A DNA stretch of 64,000 nt from an uncultured Bacteroidales bacterium (GCA_944326265.1 CALVDE010000002.1:186001-250000); one strand, 5' to 3'. Positions 1 to 9,180 are shown, numbered from the stretch's first letter. Notes: a model not told the origin generated them from the letters alone. Numbers and translations are program-made.

Positions 1-2400
1 CCGACATATCTTAAATTCAACAACTGTCAATCACTTGTAGATCTGACACTCGAGAACATCGGCATACAGGAACCGGACCTCAGTGGACTCACTGCCCTCA
101 GTACTCTGACCATTTCGAATTCAAACATACTGAACAGACTTGACTTATCCGGTCTGTCCGGACTTCAAGTCATCGAGATAGCAAACGTTTCCAATCTTAC
201 TGAAATTACGGCTGCTGACGGACTGCCTGAGTTGAGGACCATAAGCATAGAGAACTGCCCGCTGCTGACCACCCTCTCGTCCGCTACATCCGAAAGTCCG
301 CTTCTGGAAAAAATATCACTGTCGGGTATACCTGTGACAGAACTGGATCTGAGCAAGGCCACAGCACTCCGGAGTTTCTTTGCCAGCGGCTCACATCTGA
401 AAGAGCTGGACTTCTCCAACAGTCCGCTGCTCAATGACCTCTATCTGTCTGAAGACGGCCATGACCCATATACCAGAAAGATAATTCTGGATAACTGCCA
501 AAACATCTCTGAAGTCCATTTCAACTACCTGGACTATCTCAATACGATCAGTATGGAGAATACTGCTGTCGGAAAACTGCAAATATTTGTCAACGACTCC
601 CTGCGGAAACTGGATTTCTCCACAGGAGTGGTCGAGGATGCTCTCTTATCAAACATGAGCAGTCTGGAATATCTCAATGCTGAAAACACCGACCTTAAAA
701 AACTTGTTATCGAAAACACCTTCAACATAACTGATCTCCTGCTCAGAGGCTGCCGGCAGCTCGCGGAATACGATGTGCCCAATCAAAGTAGCCTGAAAAA
801 CCTGGACCTGAGGGACTGCGGGCTTCTCAGCACACCACTTGAGCTCAATTACATATCCGAAGCAGAATCTATAAGACTGAGCGGATGCCGCTCACTGAGA
901 AGTTTCAGCATGAACAGCAGCGACCTGACGCTTCTGGACAGCCTGGACTTCACCGGCTGCTCTTCCCTGGAGACAGTCACGCTTGAGCACAGTTCCTCCT
1001 ACACGGACAGGAACAATGTGGCCGCACTGATCTTCGACGGCTGCAGTTCACTCAAGACAGTGGATATCTACGGATACGGGAATCTCGGTACTGTCAGCTC
1101 GGAAGAGACGGCTATTCAGGATATGTATCTCAATGGCTGCGCAGGACTCTCCATCCTGAATCTCAACGGACATAGTGTAAAGAACCTGCACATAGGAGAC
1201 AGAGCACCATGGAACGATCTGATATTCCTCTATACCAGCAGTTCCGGCATCGAGACTCTGTCTGTAAACGACATGGAAGGACTGACCAGAGTCTATGCCG
1301 ACAACTGCCAGGCACTTGAGACCGTAGAGATGCTGGATTGTGAGAACCTGTACGACATCGACCTATCCAACAGCGGCAATGTCAAGACCCTGCACATCCT
1401 GAGCGACAGCAAGTCCCAGCTGTCATCCCTGGAGATCGGCCATCTCACAGAACTGACGGATCTGCAGCTGGAAAATGTGGTCAATATTCCGAGAATGGAT
1501 CTGACTCCCAACAGGAAACTGCAGACACTCGTGCTCCAAAAGTCCGAGAAATCCTCGGCCGTCAAATATCTCAACTGCTCCGGTCTGTCCGCACTGAGCA
1601 ACTTGGAATACAACGTAATACCGGACACGCTCATCCTCGACAACTGCAGTTCCCTTGAGAAACTGACAGTCAACGGAAATAAAGTAAGATCCGTAAGCCT
1701 CGCCGGAATGACCGGACTGAAAAAACTGATATACATGGGAGTAGATATGGACACGATAATCCTGCCTGATCTGCCGTCCCTGACAGACCTGACTATCTCC
1801 GGCAGCTACAATACCCACGTATTATACGCAGAAGGCACATACAACGTCAAACGGCTTACCTTTAACGAAAGTCCGATTGGATTCAAGGCCTGCCGGATGA
1901 ATTTCGCCCGGACCCTGGAAGAACTGACCATCACGCCAAAGAGTTATGGTAATGTAAGCGCATACGCTCCTGACACCATTGATTTCAGCAACCACACCAG
2001 ACTGACGAAAGCCGATATATCCGACCTTCCAAGTATAGGTTATCATGTGGACCTGAGCGGATGCACCTCGCTGCCATACGTCTCAATCCAGACAACGGGA
2101 GTCACAGGCATAGATCTCAGCGGCTGTTCTTCCTTAAGCATCGCTGATCTGGAATCCTGCCGGAACTTGACTTCGCTGGACGTTTCAGGATGCGGGAGTC
2201 TTGTCGGACTGGACCTGTACGGAAGCGGACTCTCCGCCGAGGCCCTGAACGAAGTGTTCCGCCAGCTGCCCACACGCATACGCGATGATGCCGCACTGCT
2301 GCGCATCGTGAACAGCACAGGGGCCGGATCCTGCGACCTGAGCATCGCCAACGACAAAGAATGGACTCCGACCCAGATGGACATCTCCATTCCCGAATAA
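1..2400 (+). CDS. Leucine-rich-repeat surface protein, 5' partial
   Basis: The frame is open from base 1, so the start lies upstream of the window; 799 codons are visible. The protein consists almost wholly of irregular 20-25 residue leucine-rich repeats with a core like LxxLDLSGCSSL, often with Cys or Asn at the turn. It closes with a short cap containing LNEVFRQLP and CDLSIANDKEW, as in BspA/internalin-like LRR proteins of Bacteroidales. Such proteins are usually exported and bind host or microbial ligands; that role is inference here, because the signal sequence is outside the window and no sorting domain is visible at the C terminus. It ends 15 bp before the LysR-like gene. Confidence 0.85.
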   Translation, partial: PTYLKFNNCQSLVDLTLENIGIQEPDLSGLTALSTLTISNSNILNRLDLSGLSGLQVIEIANVSNLTEITAADGLPELRTISIENCPLLTTLSSATSESPLLEKISLSGIPVTELDLSKATALRSFFASGSHLKELDFSNSPLLNDLYLSEDGHDPYTRKIILDNCQNISEVHFNYLDYLNTISMENTAVGKLQIFVNDSLRKLDFSTGVVEDALLSNMSSLEYLNAENTDLKKLVIENTFNITDLLLRGCRQLAEYDVPNQSSLKNLDLRDCGLLSTPLELNYISEAESIRLSGCRSLRSFSMNSSDLTLLDSLDFTGCSSLETVTLEHSSSYTDRNNVAALIFDGCSSLKTVDIYGYGNLGTVSSEETAIQDMYLNGCAGLSILNLNGHSVKNLHIGDRAPWNDLIFLYTSSSGIETLSVNDMEGLTRVYADNCQALETVEMLDCENLYDIDLSNSGNVKTLHILSDSKSQLSSLEIGHLTELTDLQLENVVNIPRMDLTPNRKLQTLVLQKSEKSSAVKYLNCSGLSALSNLEYNVIPDTLILDNCSSLEKLTVNGNKVRSVSLAGMTGLKKLIYMGVDMDTIILPDLPSLTDLTISGSYNTHVLYAEGTYNVKRLTFNESPIGFKACRMNFARTLEELTITPKSYGNVSAYAPDTIDFSNHTRLTKADISDLPSIGYHVDLSGCTSLPYVSIQTTGVTGIDLSGCSSLSIADLESCRNLTSLDVSGCGSLVGLDLYGSGLSAEALNEVFRQLPTRIRDDAALLRIVNSTGAGSCDLSIANDKEWTPTQMDISIPE

Positions 2401-2415
2401 TCTGACGGCCCGCCT

Positions 2416-3015
2416 ATGTTCTGCGACTTCAGACTCAAAGTGTTCCGCACCGTAGCGGAAATGGGCTCGTTCACCGCTGCGGCCAAGGAACTCGGCATCA
2501 CCCAGCCGGCTGTAAGCAACCACATCTCCGAACTGGAAGGTGCTGTCGGAGACATCCTGCTGACCAGGGGCAGACGGCACGTCACGCTGACCGACAAGGG
2601 CCGCATCCTGTTCGACTACGCCGGAAGGATACTCCACCTGTACAGCTGCGCCGACCGGGAACTTACGCCGGCAGGAGCGGGCCGCAAGAGAAGCCTGAGC
2701 ATAGCCGCAGTACCGGAGGCCGCCAGGTACATACTCAAGCCTCTGGCCGATTATTATTCCAGACTCAACCCCCGCACCGAGGTCTCTGTCCTGGAGCGCA
2801 GCACGGAAGAGGCAGCAGACATGCTCAGAGGCTCGGAGGTGGACCTGGCCTTTACGGTCTCCGCCCTGGAAAACGCAGACTGCCGGATATTCGCCTCCGT
2901 CTCCGTCCACGGAGCCTCCTCTGCCATGTCCACATACTACGTATCCAGGGCAGAGGGCAGGAACAACGATGAGGTCATAGATGATTTCCTTCTTTGCTGC
3001 TTAACATACAGATGA
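2416..3015 (+). CDS. LysR-type transcriptional regulator, shortened effector domain
   Basis: Residues about 5-62 form a clear LysR winged helix-turn-helix (GSFTAAAKELGITQPAVSNH), followed by the linker helix and the first part of the substrate-binding domain (about residues 92-155). The protein is only 199 aa, against about 290-310 for the family, and passes directly from the first effector lobe to a tail (VIDDFLLCCLTYR) resembling a LysR C terminus, so much of the middle of the effector domain appears missing in frame. The stop codon overlaps the ATG of the next gene (ATGA at 3012-3015), implying translational coupling to the serine hydrolase. DNA binding may remain; normal ligand sensing is doubtful. 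Confidence 0.75.
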   Translation: MFCDFRLKVFRTVAEMGSFTAAAKELGITQPAVSNHISELEGAVGDILLTRGRRHVTLTDKGRILFDYAGRILHLYSCADRELTPAGAGRKRSLSIAAVPEAARYILKPLADYYSRLNPRTEVSVLERSTEEAADMLRGSEVDLAFTVSALENADCRIFASVSVHGASSAMSTYYVSRAEGRNNDEVIDDFLLCCLTYR

Positions 3016-4316
3016 AAAAGTTCCTCCGTTCCGTGCCAGTCCTCCTGCTTGCCGCAGCCGTCACCGTATCGGCCCTCATAGCAGCACGCCCGCACGGCAA
3101 GGACATATCCCGTGAAGGCACTGCCGCAGGCCATGACACTCTGCTTCAGGGCACTTCCATCAACAGCCGCCTGACCAACAGCATGTCAGACTTTGAAGGA
3201 ACGGCTGCCCTGGACCGTGACATTGAACGTTTCCTGAAGCGCTGGGAGATCAAGGGTGCCAGTCTCGCCGTGATGAAGGACGGCCGGCTGATTTACAGCA
3301 AAGGCTACGGCTGGGCCGATGAGGAAGCAGGAGAGAGAATGTCTCCGGGCAATATACTGCGCATAGCCTCCGCCTCCAAGCTGATAACCGCCACGGCCAT
3401 CATGCAGCTGTGCGAAAGAAAGATTATAACGCTGGATGACAGGGTTTTCGGAGAGGGCGGCATCTTAGACTGCCCCCAGTTCAGCCACATACGCGACAAA
3501 AGAGCCGTAAATATCACGGTCGGACAGCTGCTGCGCCATCAGGCCGGATTCACAATGCATAAGGGCGATCCGCTGTTCACCACCAGGGAGATCATAATCT
3601 GGGAAGACCTGGACAGTGTCCCCGACATGGACAGGGTCATAGAATACGCATTGGGGGAAAGACTGGGCTACACTCCGGGCCAGGGATTCCGGTACTCCAA
3701 CCTGGGCTACCTCATCCTGACCAAGATTGTAGAAGTATGCAGCGGAATGGACTATGAGGAATACTGCCGTGAGAACATACTCCGTCCGGCAGGATGCATG
3801 GACATGCACCTGGCCCGCAACATGTACGAGGACCGCTATCCTAACGAGGTGCGCTATTACGAGACCCACGACGCGGAGCCCGTGCCCGCATTCGACAACA
3901 GCGGGGACACCCTCTGGCGCAGATACGGCGGAAGCAACATCGAAGGTCTTCTGGGAGCCGGTGGATGGGTCGCGTCACCGTCGGAATTCGTGCGCTTCGT
4001 GGCTGCCATTGACGGTGATCCGGCCGTACCGGACGTAATCTCCGCCGAGAGTGTAAGAATGATGACTGCGGACCCTGAGCATCCAGGCCGTCCTGCCGGA
4101 TGGGTACGTACCGGCCGGGACTGGACCAGGACCGGCACTTTGGCAGGCACCAGCGTAATGCTCAGGAAACAGGCCGACGGGTACATCTGGATGTTTGTCA
4201 CCAACACCAGCTCATGGAAGGGCTCCAAATTCCCGCGCTACATCGACAGGATGATACGGTCCGCGTCAGCCAAGGCCGTATGGCCGGAACACGATCTGCT
4301 GTCTGCCGCTCAGTAA
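3012..4316 (+). CDS. Serine hydrolase of the beta-lactamase / class C family (exported)
   Basis: A 434-residue protein starting at ATG 3012, chosen over the in-frame TTG at 2994 because it overlaps the upstream stop codon and begins a signal peptide (MKKFLRSVPVLLLAAAVTVS). It has the catalytic SxxK motif as SASK (residues 120-123), a YSN motif in RYSNLGYLIL, and a TGTLAGT segment in the position of the KTG/HxG box. These mark the AmpC/EstB/D-aminopeptidase fold, acting on peptidoglycan peptides, esters or beta-lactams in the periplasm. The substrate cannot be told from sequence. The gene is translationally coupled to the short LysR-like gene and ends before a strong promoter at 4335. Confidence 0.85.
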   Translation: MKKFLRSVPVLLLAAAVTVSALIAARPHGKDISREGTAAGHDTLLQGTSINSRLTNSMSDFEGTAALDRDIERFLKRWEIKGASLAVMKDGRLIYSKGYGWADEEAGERMSPGNILRIASASKLITATAIMQLCERKIITLDDRVFGEGGILDCPQFSHIRDKRAVNITVGQLLRHQAGFTMHKGDPLFTTREIIIWEDLDSVPDMDRVIEYALGERLGYTPGQGFRYSNLGYLILTKIVEVCSGMDYEEYCRENILRPAGCMDMHLARNMYEDRYPNEVRYYETHDAEPVPAFDNSGDTLWRRYGGSNIEGLLGAGGWVASPSEFVRFVAAIDGDPAVPDVISAESVRMMTADPEHPGRPAGWVRTGRDWTRTGTLAGTSVMLRKQADGYIWMFVTNTSSWKGSKFPRYIDRMIRSASAKAVWPEHDLLSAAQ

Positions 4317-4334
4317 CAGAAGCAGGCTAAAAAT

Positions 4335-4366
4335 TTTGGCTTTTTGGAGGAAAAAGGATAACTTTG
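4335..4366 (+). promoter_or_regulatory. Bacteroidota-type promoter for the acyltransferase gene
   Basis: A -33 TTTG (4335-4338) is separated by exactly 20 nt from a perfect -7 TAACTTTG (4359-4366), matching the Bacteroides TTTG / TAnnTTTG consensus. The start codon follows 26 nt downstream. Confidence 0.8.
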
Positions 4367-4392
4367 TTTGATAAACGTTTTAAGTCCGCACA

Positions 4393-5271
4393 ATGCACCG
4401 AGTCGCCATATTTTTCCTCTCACTCCTCTCCAGGCTGCCTCTGGGGATGCATTACTTCTTCTCGGACATACTCGCTTTTCTGCTCAGACACGTAATCCAC
4501 TACAGATACTCCACTGTGACCGCAAACATCGCCAGATCATTTCCGGAACTCACTTACAAGGAGATTGACGAAGTGACCGCCAGATTCTACCGCCATCTGG
4601 CAGATGTCATGGCCGAGTCCGTCTGGGCCCTGACCGCATCCACCGGGACCATCGGCAGGCAGGTGCGCATCTACGGGCAGGAAGCCCTTAACAAGGCCCT
4701 GTCCCTCAACCGCAATGCAGTCATCATGGTGGGCCACCTGGGCAACTGGGAGATCTTCACGGGGCTGCCGGATCTGCGTTCCAACTACGGCATAGATATT
4801 GATAACAAAGATTTTGTGTACGTGTACAAAAAGCCGCACAGCAAGGGCGCGGAGAAAGTGATAACGAAACTCAGGACCAGACACGGCTCCTGCTCGTTAA
4901 TCGAGGCCCACAATATCCTGCGCCACATCATAAAGCACCGGGAAGGCCGCCAGGCGTTCTTCTTCATCTGCGACCAGAATCCGGGCATGAGCACCAGCCG
5001 GTTTGTAGTCAACTTCCTGAACCAGAAGACCTACATGATTGAAGGACCGGAGACCATAGCTGCAAGGATGGGGATGCCGGTACTGTACTGCGGACTCATA
5101 AGACACGGACGGAGAGACAATGAGGCCCGCTTCGAGCTGATTACCGAAAATGCGTCCGAATGTCCCGAGGGATACGTGACATCCACGTTCGCCTCACTGC
5201 TTGAAAGAGACATCAAAGAACACAAACACACATGGCTCTGGAGCCATAGAAGATGGAAAATAAGAATATGA
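4393..5271 (+). CDS. Lipid A biosynthesis acyltransferase (LpxL/HtrB family)
   Basis: A 292-residue member of the lysophospholipid/lipid A late acyltransferase family. The HxxxxE catalytic motif is GHLGNWE (H115, E120); the DQNPG segment and the C-terminal HTWLWSHRRWK are also family hallmarks. A hydrophobic N terminus anchors the enzyme at the inner membrane, where it would add a secondary acyl chain to Kdo-lipid A. Length matches the Bacteroidota family (about 290-300 aa). It has its own strong promoter and its stop overlaps the start of the following DUF4831 gene (ATGA at 5268-5271). The acyl chain used cannot be predicted. Confidence 0.9.
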   Translation: MHRVAIFFLSLLSRLPLGMHYFFSDILAFLLRHVIHYRYSTVTANIARSFPELTYKEIDEVTARFYRHLADVMAESVWALTASTGTIGRQVRIYGQEALNKALSLNRNAVIMVGHLGNWEIFTGLPDLRSNYGIDIDNKDFVYVYKKPHSKGAEKVITKLRTRHGSCSLIEAHNILRHIIKHREGRQAFFFICDQNPGMSTSRFVVNFLNQKTYMIEGPETIAARMGMPVLYCGLIRHGRRDNEARFELITENASECPEGYVTSTFASLLERDIKEHKHTWLWSHRRWKIRI

Positions 5272-6350
5272 GACTGAGAATTCTTGCGCTGGCCGTTGCC
5301 GGCACACTGGCGTTGAGCGCCGCAGGACAGGGCGTGGTAGTCTACTCCCTGCCGTCCACCACCCTGCACCTCAGTGCAGAGGCCGACAGATGCACATACG
5401 TCCCCGGGCCGTATGCGCAGTACGCCAAGAAATATCTGGGCATAGACGTGGCCCAGGAACCCTCCACGTCATATACCCTCCGCAGCATCAGAATGACACC
5501 GTACCTGGAAGCCGACAGGGGCGGCAGCTATGTGCTCAATCTGGAAGGCCTGGAGAAAGACATCGCAGCGGCTTCTTTTCTGGAGTTCTCGTCCCAGGGT
5601 CTCCTGATGCTCTCCGACACCGACCGGGGACGCGGAGACAAATGGAGATTTCCGTCCATGGCACCCGGTCTGACAGCCGCATCAGAAGCGACCGGCAACC
5701 TGACCTCCACAGAGACCGTCCTGTACCGGAGTATACGCAATGAGGACGGAGGCTTCGAGCAGATTGCAGTCAGGCAGAGCCAGGTCGTAGAGAAAAGCCT
5801 GGAGAAGAAAGCCCAGGAGGCAGCATCCATGATCCTGAGTCTAAGGCAGAACCGCATCAACATAGTTACCGGAAATACAGACGCGACTTTCAGCGGTGAC
5901 GCGCTCAGGGCAGCGGTGGAGGAGATAACCAGGACCGAGGACCGCCTCATGGCCCTGTTCACCGGCACCACCTCAACTTCCGTACAGACCATGACATTCG
6001 ACGTGATTCCGGAGAACAGTCCTGAGGATGAGCTCACCATAGCATTCAGGATATCCGACACCCAGGGTCTTCTTCCCGCCGATGACATCTCCGGCCGTCC
6101 CGTCGTAATGGAGATAACCCCGGAAGCGACAGCCGACACACTTGAGACAGAACAGGTGATTGCCGACATGGAGTCCAGGAAAAGAAGAATGAAATACGAG
6201 GCGGCAGGCCGAGGGGACATCTTCTACAGAGTGCCCGCAGTGTGCCGCATACGGCTCACCGACGGACAGGACCTCCTCCTTCAGAGCCGCATTCCGGTAT
6301 ACCAGAAAGGCCGGGACCTGACATTTCCTGTATCGGTACTTGTAAGATAA
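5268..6350 (+). CDS. DUF4831 family exported protein
   Basis: I place the start at ATG 5268 rather than 5253, because it overlaps the upstream TGA as ATGA and begins a clean signal peptide (MRLRILALAVAGTLALSAAG). The 360-residue mature-type protein carries the VVYSLPSTTLHLSAEADR and PGPYAQYAKKYLGI signatures that I recognise as DUF4831, a Bacteroidota family of unknown function, probably periplasmic or envelope-associated. A central stretch (about residues 175-230) is rich in charged residues and may be helical. Coupling to the lipid A acyltransferase suggests an envelope job, but that is inference. Confidence 0.75.
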   Translation: MRLRILALAVAGTLALSAAGQGVVVYSLPSTTLHLSAEADRCTYVPGPYAQYAKKYLGIDVAQEPSTSYTLRSIRMTPYLEADRGGSYVLNLEGLEKDIAAASFLEFSSQGLLMLSDTDRGRGDKWRFPSMAPGLTAASEATGNLTSTETVLYRSIRNEDGGFEQIAVRQSQVVEKSLEKKAQEAASMILSLRQNRINIVTGNTDATFSGDALRAAVEEITRTEDRLMALFTGTTSTSVQTMTFDVIPENSPEDELTIAFRISDTQGLLPADDISGRPVVMEITPEATADTLETEQVIADMESRKRRMKYEAAGRGDIFYRVPAVCRIRLTDGQDLLLQSRIPVYQKGRDLTFPVSVLVR

Positions 6351-6376
6351 ACAATCAATCATAAAATATCAACTGT

Positions 6377-7831
6377 ATGACAATCGACAATCTAGACCCC
6401 AAATGCGTATGGAAGAACTTCCATGCGCTGACACAGATTCCCCGCCCCTCCAAGAAGGAATGGAGAGCAGTGGATTTCATGGAGAATTTCGGCAAGAGCC
6501 TCGGACTGGAGACCATCCGTGACGAGGTCGGCAACATCATCATCCGCAAACCCGCCACACCCGGTATGGAGAACCGCAAGGGCGTCATCCTCCAGGGCCA
6601 CCTCGACATGGTGCCGCAGAACAACAACGACGTGCAGCATGACTGGGAGAAAGACCCGGTGGAGACATACATCGACGGTGAGTGGGTAAAGGCCAGGGGC
6701 ACCACCCTCGGAGCCGACAACGGTATCGGATGCGCCGTAGCCATGGCCATCCTTGAGTCCAAGGACATCGCGCACGGACCCGTAGAGGCCCTCTTCACCA
6801 TTGACGAGGAGACCGGCATGACCGGAGCCCAGGCCCTCAAGGGCGGACTGCTCAAGGGCGACATCCTCATCAACATGGACTCCGAGACCGAGGGCGAGCT
6901 GTACGTGGGCTGCGCAGGCGGACTCGACACCGACGCCGAGTTCAGCTTCAAGCCTGAGAATGTAAGCAAGGACACCGACCAGTACCGCATAGTAATCAAG
7001 GGTCTGCGCGGAGGCCACTCCGGCATGGAGATCAATGAGGGCCGCGCCAACTCCAACAAGCTGATGGCCCGTCTCCTCCTGCCCCTGCTGCGCGACTTCA
7101 AGGGCGAGCTCATCTCCATCGAGGGCGGCAACATGCGCAACGCCATACCCCGTGAGGCTCAGGCCGTAGTAGCTCTTCCCGGGAAGAAGGCCGCAAAGGC
7201 CCTGAAGTGCATCGAGGCCGCTGCTGCCGACATCAGGCACGAATATGCTCCCATCGATCCCGGCATCGAAATCCTCGTCGAGAAGACCAAGGGCTACAAG
7301 AAGATCATTCCTTCCGACGTGGCTCTCAATGTAGTGAAGGCCCTGCTGGCCTGCCCCTGCAACGTAGACCGCATGAGTCTCGTAATGCCCAATCTCGTGG
7401 AGACATCCAACAATCTGGCCATCGTCAAGTCCGAGGGCAAGAAGATCAACGTCAAGACCCTCATGAGAGGTTCCACAGACTCGGCCAAGTACGCCCTGCG
7501 CGACGCTATTCAGAGTGCCCTGGAGCTGGGCGGTGCCAAGGTCAAGTTCTCAGGAGGCTACTCAGGCTGGCAGCCCAACATGGACTCCGACATCCTCAAG
7601 ACCATGAAGCAGACCTACAGGAGCCTGTTCGGCAAGGAGCCCGAGGTGAAGGCCATCCACGCCGGCCTCGAGTGCGGCATCCTCTCGACCAACTACCCGC
7701 ACTGGGACATGATATCCTGCGGCCCGACCCTGATGTCTCCCCACTCTCCCGACGAGCGTCTGCTCATCCCCACCGTGGAGAAGTTCTGGAACTTCATCAA
7801 GGAAGTGCTGAAGAACATTCCCGTGAAGTAG
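6377..7831 (+). CDS. pepD: Aminoacyl-histidine dipeptidase (M20C, PepD)
   Basis: A 484-residue cytosolic metallo-dipeptidase of the M20C family (E. coli PepD, 485 aa). The zinc/catalytic residues are visible: GHLDMVPQ (H75, D77), LGADNGIG (D114) and IDEETGM (E144/E145), followed by the NMDSETEGELYVGC metal-binding segment. It would hydrolyse Xaa-His and other dipeptides. The sequence is full length and undisturbed. It stands alone: it follows the DUF4831 gene by 26 bp, and the ribosomal-protein promoter begins 30 bp after its stop. Confidence 0.95.
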   Translation: MTIDNLDPKCVWKNFHALTQIPRPSKKEWRAVDFMENFGKSLGLETIRDEVGNIIIRKPATPGMENRKGVILQGHLDMVPQNNNDVQHDWEKDPVETYIDGEWVKARGTTLGADNGIGCAVAMAILESKDIAHGPVEALFTIDEETGMTGAQALKGGLLKGDILINMDSETEGELYVGCAGGLDTDAEFSFKPENVSKDTDQYRIVIKGLRGGHSGMEINEGRANSNKLMARLLLPLLRDFKGELISIEGGNMRNAIPREAQAVVALPGKKAAKALKCIEAAAADIRHEYAPIDPGIEILVEKTKGYKKIIPSDVALNVVKALLACPCNVDRMSLVMPNLVETSNNLAIVKSEGKKINVKTLMRGSTDSAKYALRDAIQSALELGGAKVKFSGGYSGWQPNMDSDILKTMKQTYRSLFGKEPEVKAIHAGLECGILSTNYPHWDMISCGPTLMSPHSPDERLLIPTVEKFWNFIKEVLKNIPVK

Positions 7832-7860
7832 AGGCAATTAATGCAATTTGAATAAATTCA

Positions 7861-7892
7861 TTTGCAATTCTCTCGGCTTCTGCGTATATTTG
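7861..7892 (+). promoter_or_regulatory. Promoter of the rpsF-rpsR-rplI operon
   Basis: A -33 TTTG (7861-7864), exactly 20 nt spacing and a perfect -7 TATATTTG (7885-7892). The predicted start of transcription, about 7896-7899, falls in the left arm of the hairpin at 7894-7924. Confidence 0.85.
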
Positions 7893-7893
7893 C

Positions 7894-7924
7894 AGCCCTT
7901 TCCCGTGGAAGGAAAGGGCTTTTT
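7894..7924 (+). promoter_or_regulatory. 5'-leader hairpin with T-run upstream of rpsF
   Basis: Perfect 10-bp arms AGCCCTTTCC (7894-7903) and GGAAAGGGCT (7911-7920) with a 7-nt loop, followed by TTTT. It resembles an intrinsic terminator, yet it lies between the -7 box and rpsF. It could be a 5'-end stabiliser or attenuator of the ribosomal operon, or a terminator for pepD (63 bp after its stop). Confidence 0.6.
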
Positions 7925-7949
7925 AATTACTAATCAAATAACAATCAAG

Positions 7950-8327
7950 ATGTTAAAACAGTACGAAACCGTTTTCATTGCAACTCCCGTTTTATCTGAG
8001 GAACAGATAAAGGAAGCGGTAGAAAAGTATCGCAGTTTCATCACCTCCGAGGGCGGTGAGATTGTGAACGACGAGGACTGGGGTCTGAGGAAACTGGCCT
8101 ACCCCATCCAGAAGAAGACCACAGGGTTCTACCACCTGTTTGAGTTCAGGGCCGACTCACAGTTCATCGACAAGCTCGAGACACAGTACCGTCGTGACGA
8201 GCGCATTATCCGCTTCCTCACATTCGTGATGGACAAGGACTCTATCGCCTACTCCGAGCGCAGGCGCAGCAACAGAAAAGAAAACGCAGCGGCTCCCGCT
8301 GCAGAAAATACAGCAAAGGAGGAATAA
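7950..8327 (+). CDS. rpsF: 30S ribosomal protein S6
   Basis: A 125-residue S6 with the typical [19 protein letters not shown] start, [16 protein letters not shown] core and RDERIIRFL segment. The in-frame ATG at 7848 would precede the promoter and was rejected; 7950 starts the family-conserved N terminus. S6 pairs with S18 (next gene) in the platform of the 30S subunit. A Glu/Ala/Asn-rich tail (about residues 108-125) extends past the globular domain, as in other Bacteroidota S6 proteins. First gene of an rpsF-rpsR-rplI operon. Confidence 0.97.
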   Translation: MLKQYETVFIATPVLSEEQIKEAVEKYRSFITSEGGEIVNDEDWGLRKLAYPIQKKTTGFYHLFEFRADSQFIDKLETQYRRDERIIRFLTFVMDKDSIAYSERRRSNRKENAAAPAAENTAKEE

Positions 8328-8330
8328 GCC

Positions 8331-8597
8331 ATGGCCGTAAACAACGAAATCAGATTTCTCAACCCTCCTACAGTAGAGGTAAAGAAGAAAAAATACTGCC
8401 GCTTCAAGAAAGCGCACATCAAATATGTGGACTACAAGGACGCTGAGTTCCTCAAGAGGTTCCTCAATGAGCAGGGCAAGATTCTTCCCCGCCGTCTGAC
8501 CGGTACTTCCCTCAAGTTCCAGCGCAAAGTAGCTCAGGCAGTTAAACGTGCAAGGCATCTCGCCCTGCTCCCTTACGTAACAGACTTATTGAAATAA
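8331..8597 (+). CDS. rpsR: 30S ribosomal protein S18
   Basis: An 88-residue S18 containing the conserved [20 protein letters not shown] and [20 protein letters not shown] segments. A single Cys remains in the YCRF position. It binds 16S rRNA together with S6 in the 30S platform. It follows rpsF by 3 bp and precedes rplI by 12 bp within the operon; GGAGG upstream of both rpsR and rplI is a rare visible Shine-Dalgarno in this window. Confidence 0.98.
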   Translation: MAVNNEIRFLNPPTVEVKKKKYCRFKKAHIKYVDYKDAEFLKRFLNEQGKILPRRLTGTSLKFQRKVAQAVKRARHLALLPYVTDLLK

Positions 8598-8609
8598 GGA
8601 GGACAGTGT

Positions 8610-9107
8610 ATGGAAATTATTCTGAAACAGGACATCGCCAATCTCGGACATAAGGACGATATCGTAAAGGTAAAGAACGGCTACGCTGTCAACTACCTCA
8701 TTCCTCAGGGCATGGCTATCCTTGCCACTGAGTCTGCCAAGAAGGTTCTCGCCGAGAACATCCGCCAGAGAGCTCACAAGGAGGCCAAGATCCGCGAGGA
8801 GGCAAGTGCTCTCGCAGCCAAGGTCAACGGACTCACCGTCAAGATAACTGCGAAGATGAGCTCCAAGGGCAAGATATTCGGCTCTGTGGGCAACATCCAG
8901 ATCGCAGAGGCCATCGCCGCTCTCGGAGTGGAGGTTGACCGCCGCAACATCTCCATCGTAGGCATGGATTCCATCAAGGAAGCCGGTATCTATGATGCCA
9001 CAGCCAAGTTCTACAAGGACATCAAGGCTGAATTCAAGGTCGAGGTTGTCGGAGACGGTACCGAGGCCGCCGAGGAGACTGCAGCAGAAGCTCCCGCAGC
9101 CGAGTAA
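8610..9107 (+). CDS. rplI: 50S ribosomal protein L9
   Basis: A 165-residue L9, with the N-terminal rRNA-binding domain (MEIILKQDIANLGHKDDIV, VKNGYAVNYLIPQGMA), a long connecting helix and the C-terminal globular domain (KIFGSVGNIQIAEAI). It is somewhat longer than the classical 148 aa because of an acidic, Ala-rich tail after residue 145. Last gene of the ribosomal operon, closed by a strong hairpin terminator 18 bp downstream. Confidence 0.98.
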   Translation: MEIILKQDIANLGHKDDIVKVKNGYAVNYLIPQGMAILATESAKKVLAENIRQRAHKEAKIREEASALAAKVNGLTVKITAKMSSKGKIFGSVGNIQIAEAIAALGVEVDRRNISIVGMDSIKEAGIYDATAKFYKDIKAEFKVEVVGDGTEAAEETAAEAPAAE

Positions 9108-9125
9108 TCCGGCTAACAGCTTAAG

Positions 9126-9167
9126 GAGACTGCACGGAAGAAAATTTCTGTGCAGTCTCTTTTTTTT
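9126..9167 (+). terminator. Intrinsic terminator after rplI
   Basis: Perfect 10-bp stem GAGACTGCAC (9126-9135) / GTGCAGTCTC (9150-9159), 14-nt loop, then eight T residues. Confidence 0.92.
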
Positions 9168-9168
9168 A

Positions 9169-9176
9169 TATACTTG
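9169..9176 (+). promoter_or_regulatory. Possible -7 box for the DUF5672 gene
   Basis: TATACTTG (one mismatch to TAnnTTTG) ends only 4 nt before the ATG at 9181, so the mRNA would be leaderless or nearly so. No convincing -33 is seen. Confidence 0.4.
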
Positions 9177-9180
9177 CAGT

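Noticed and set aside
7848-7949. Longer N terminus for rpsF
   Set aside because: It would start before the promoter and include the leader hairpin; conserved S6 begins at 7950.
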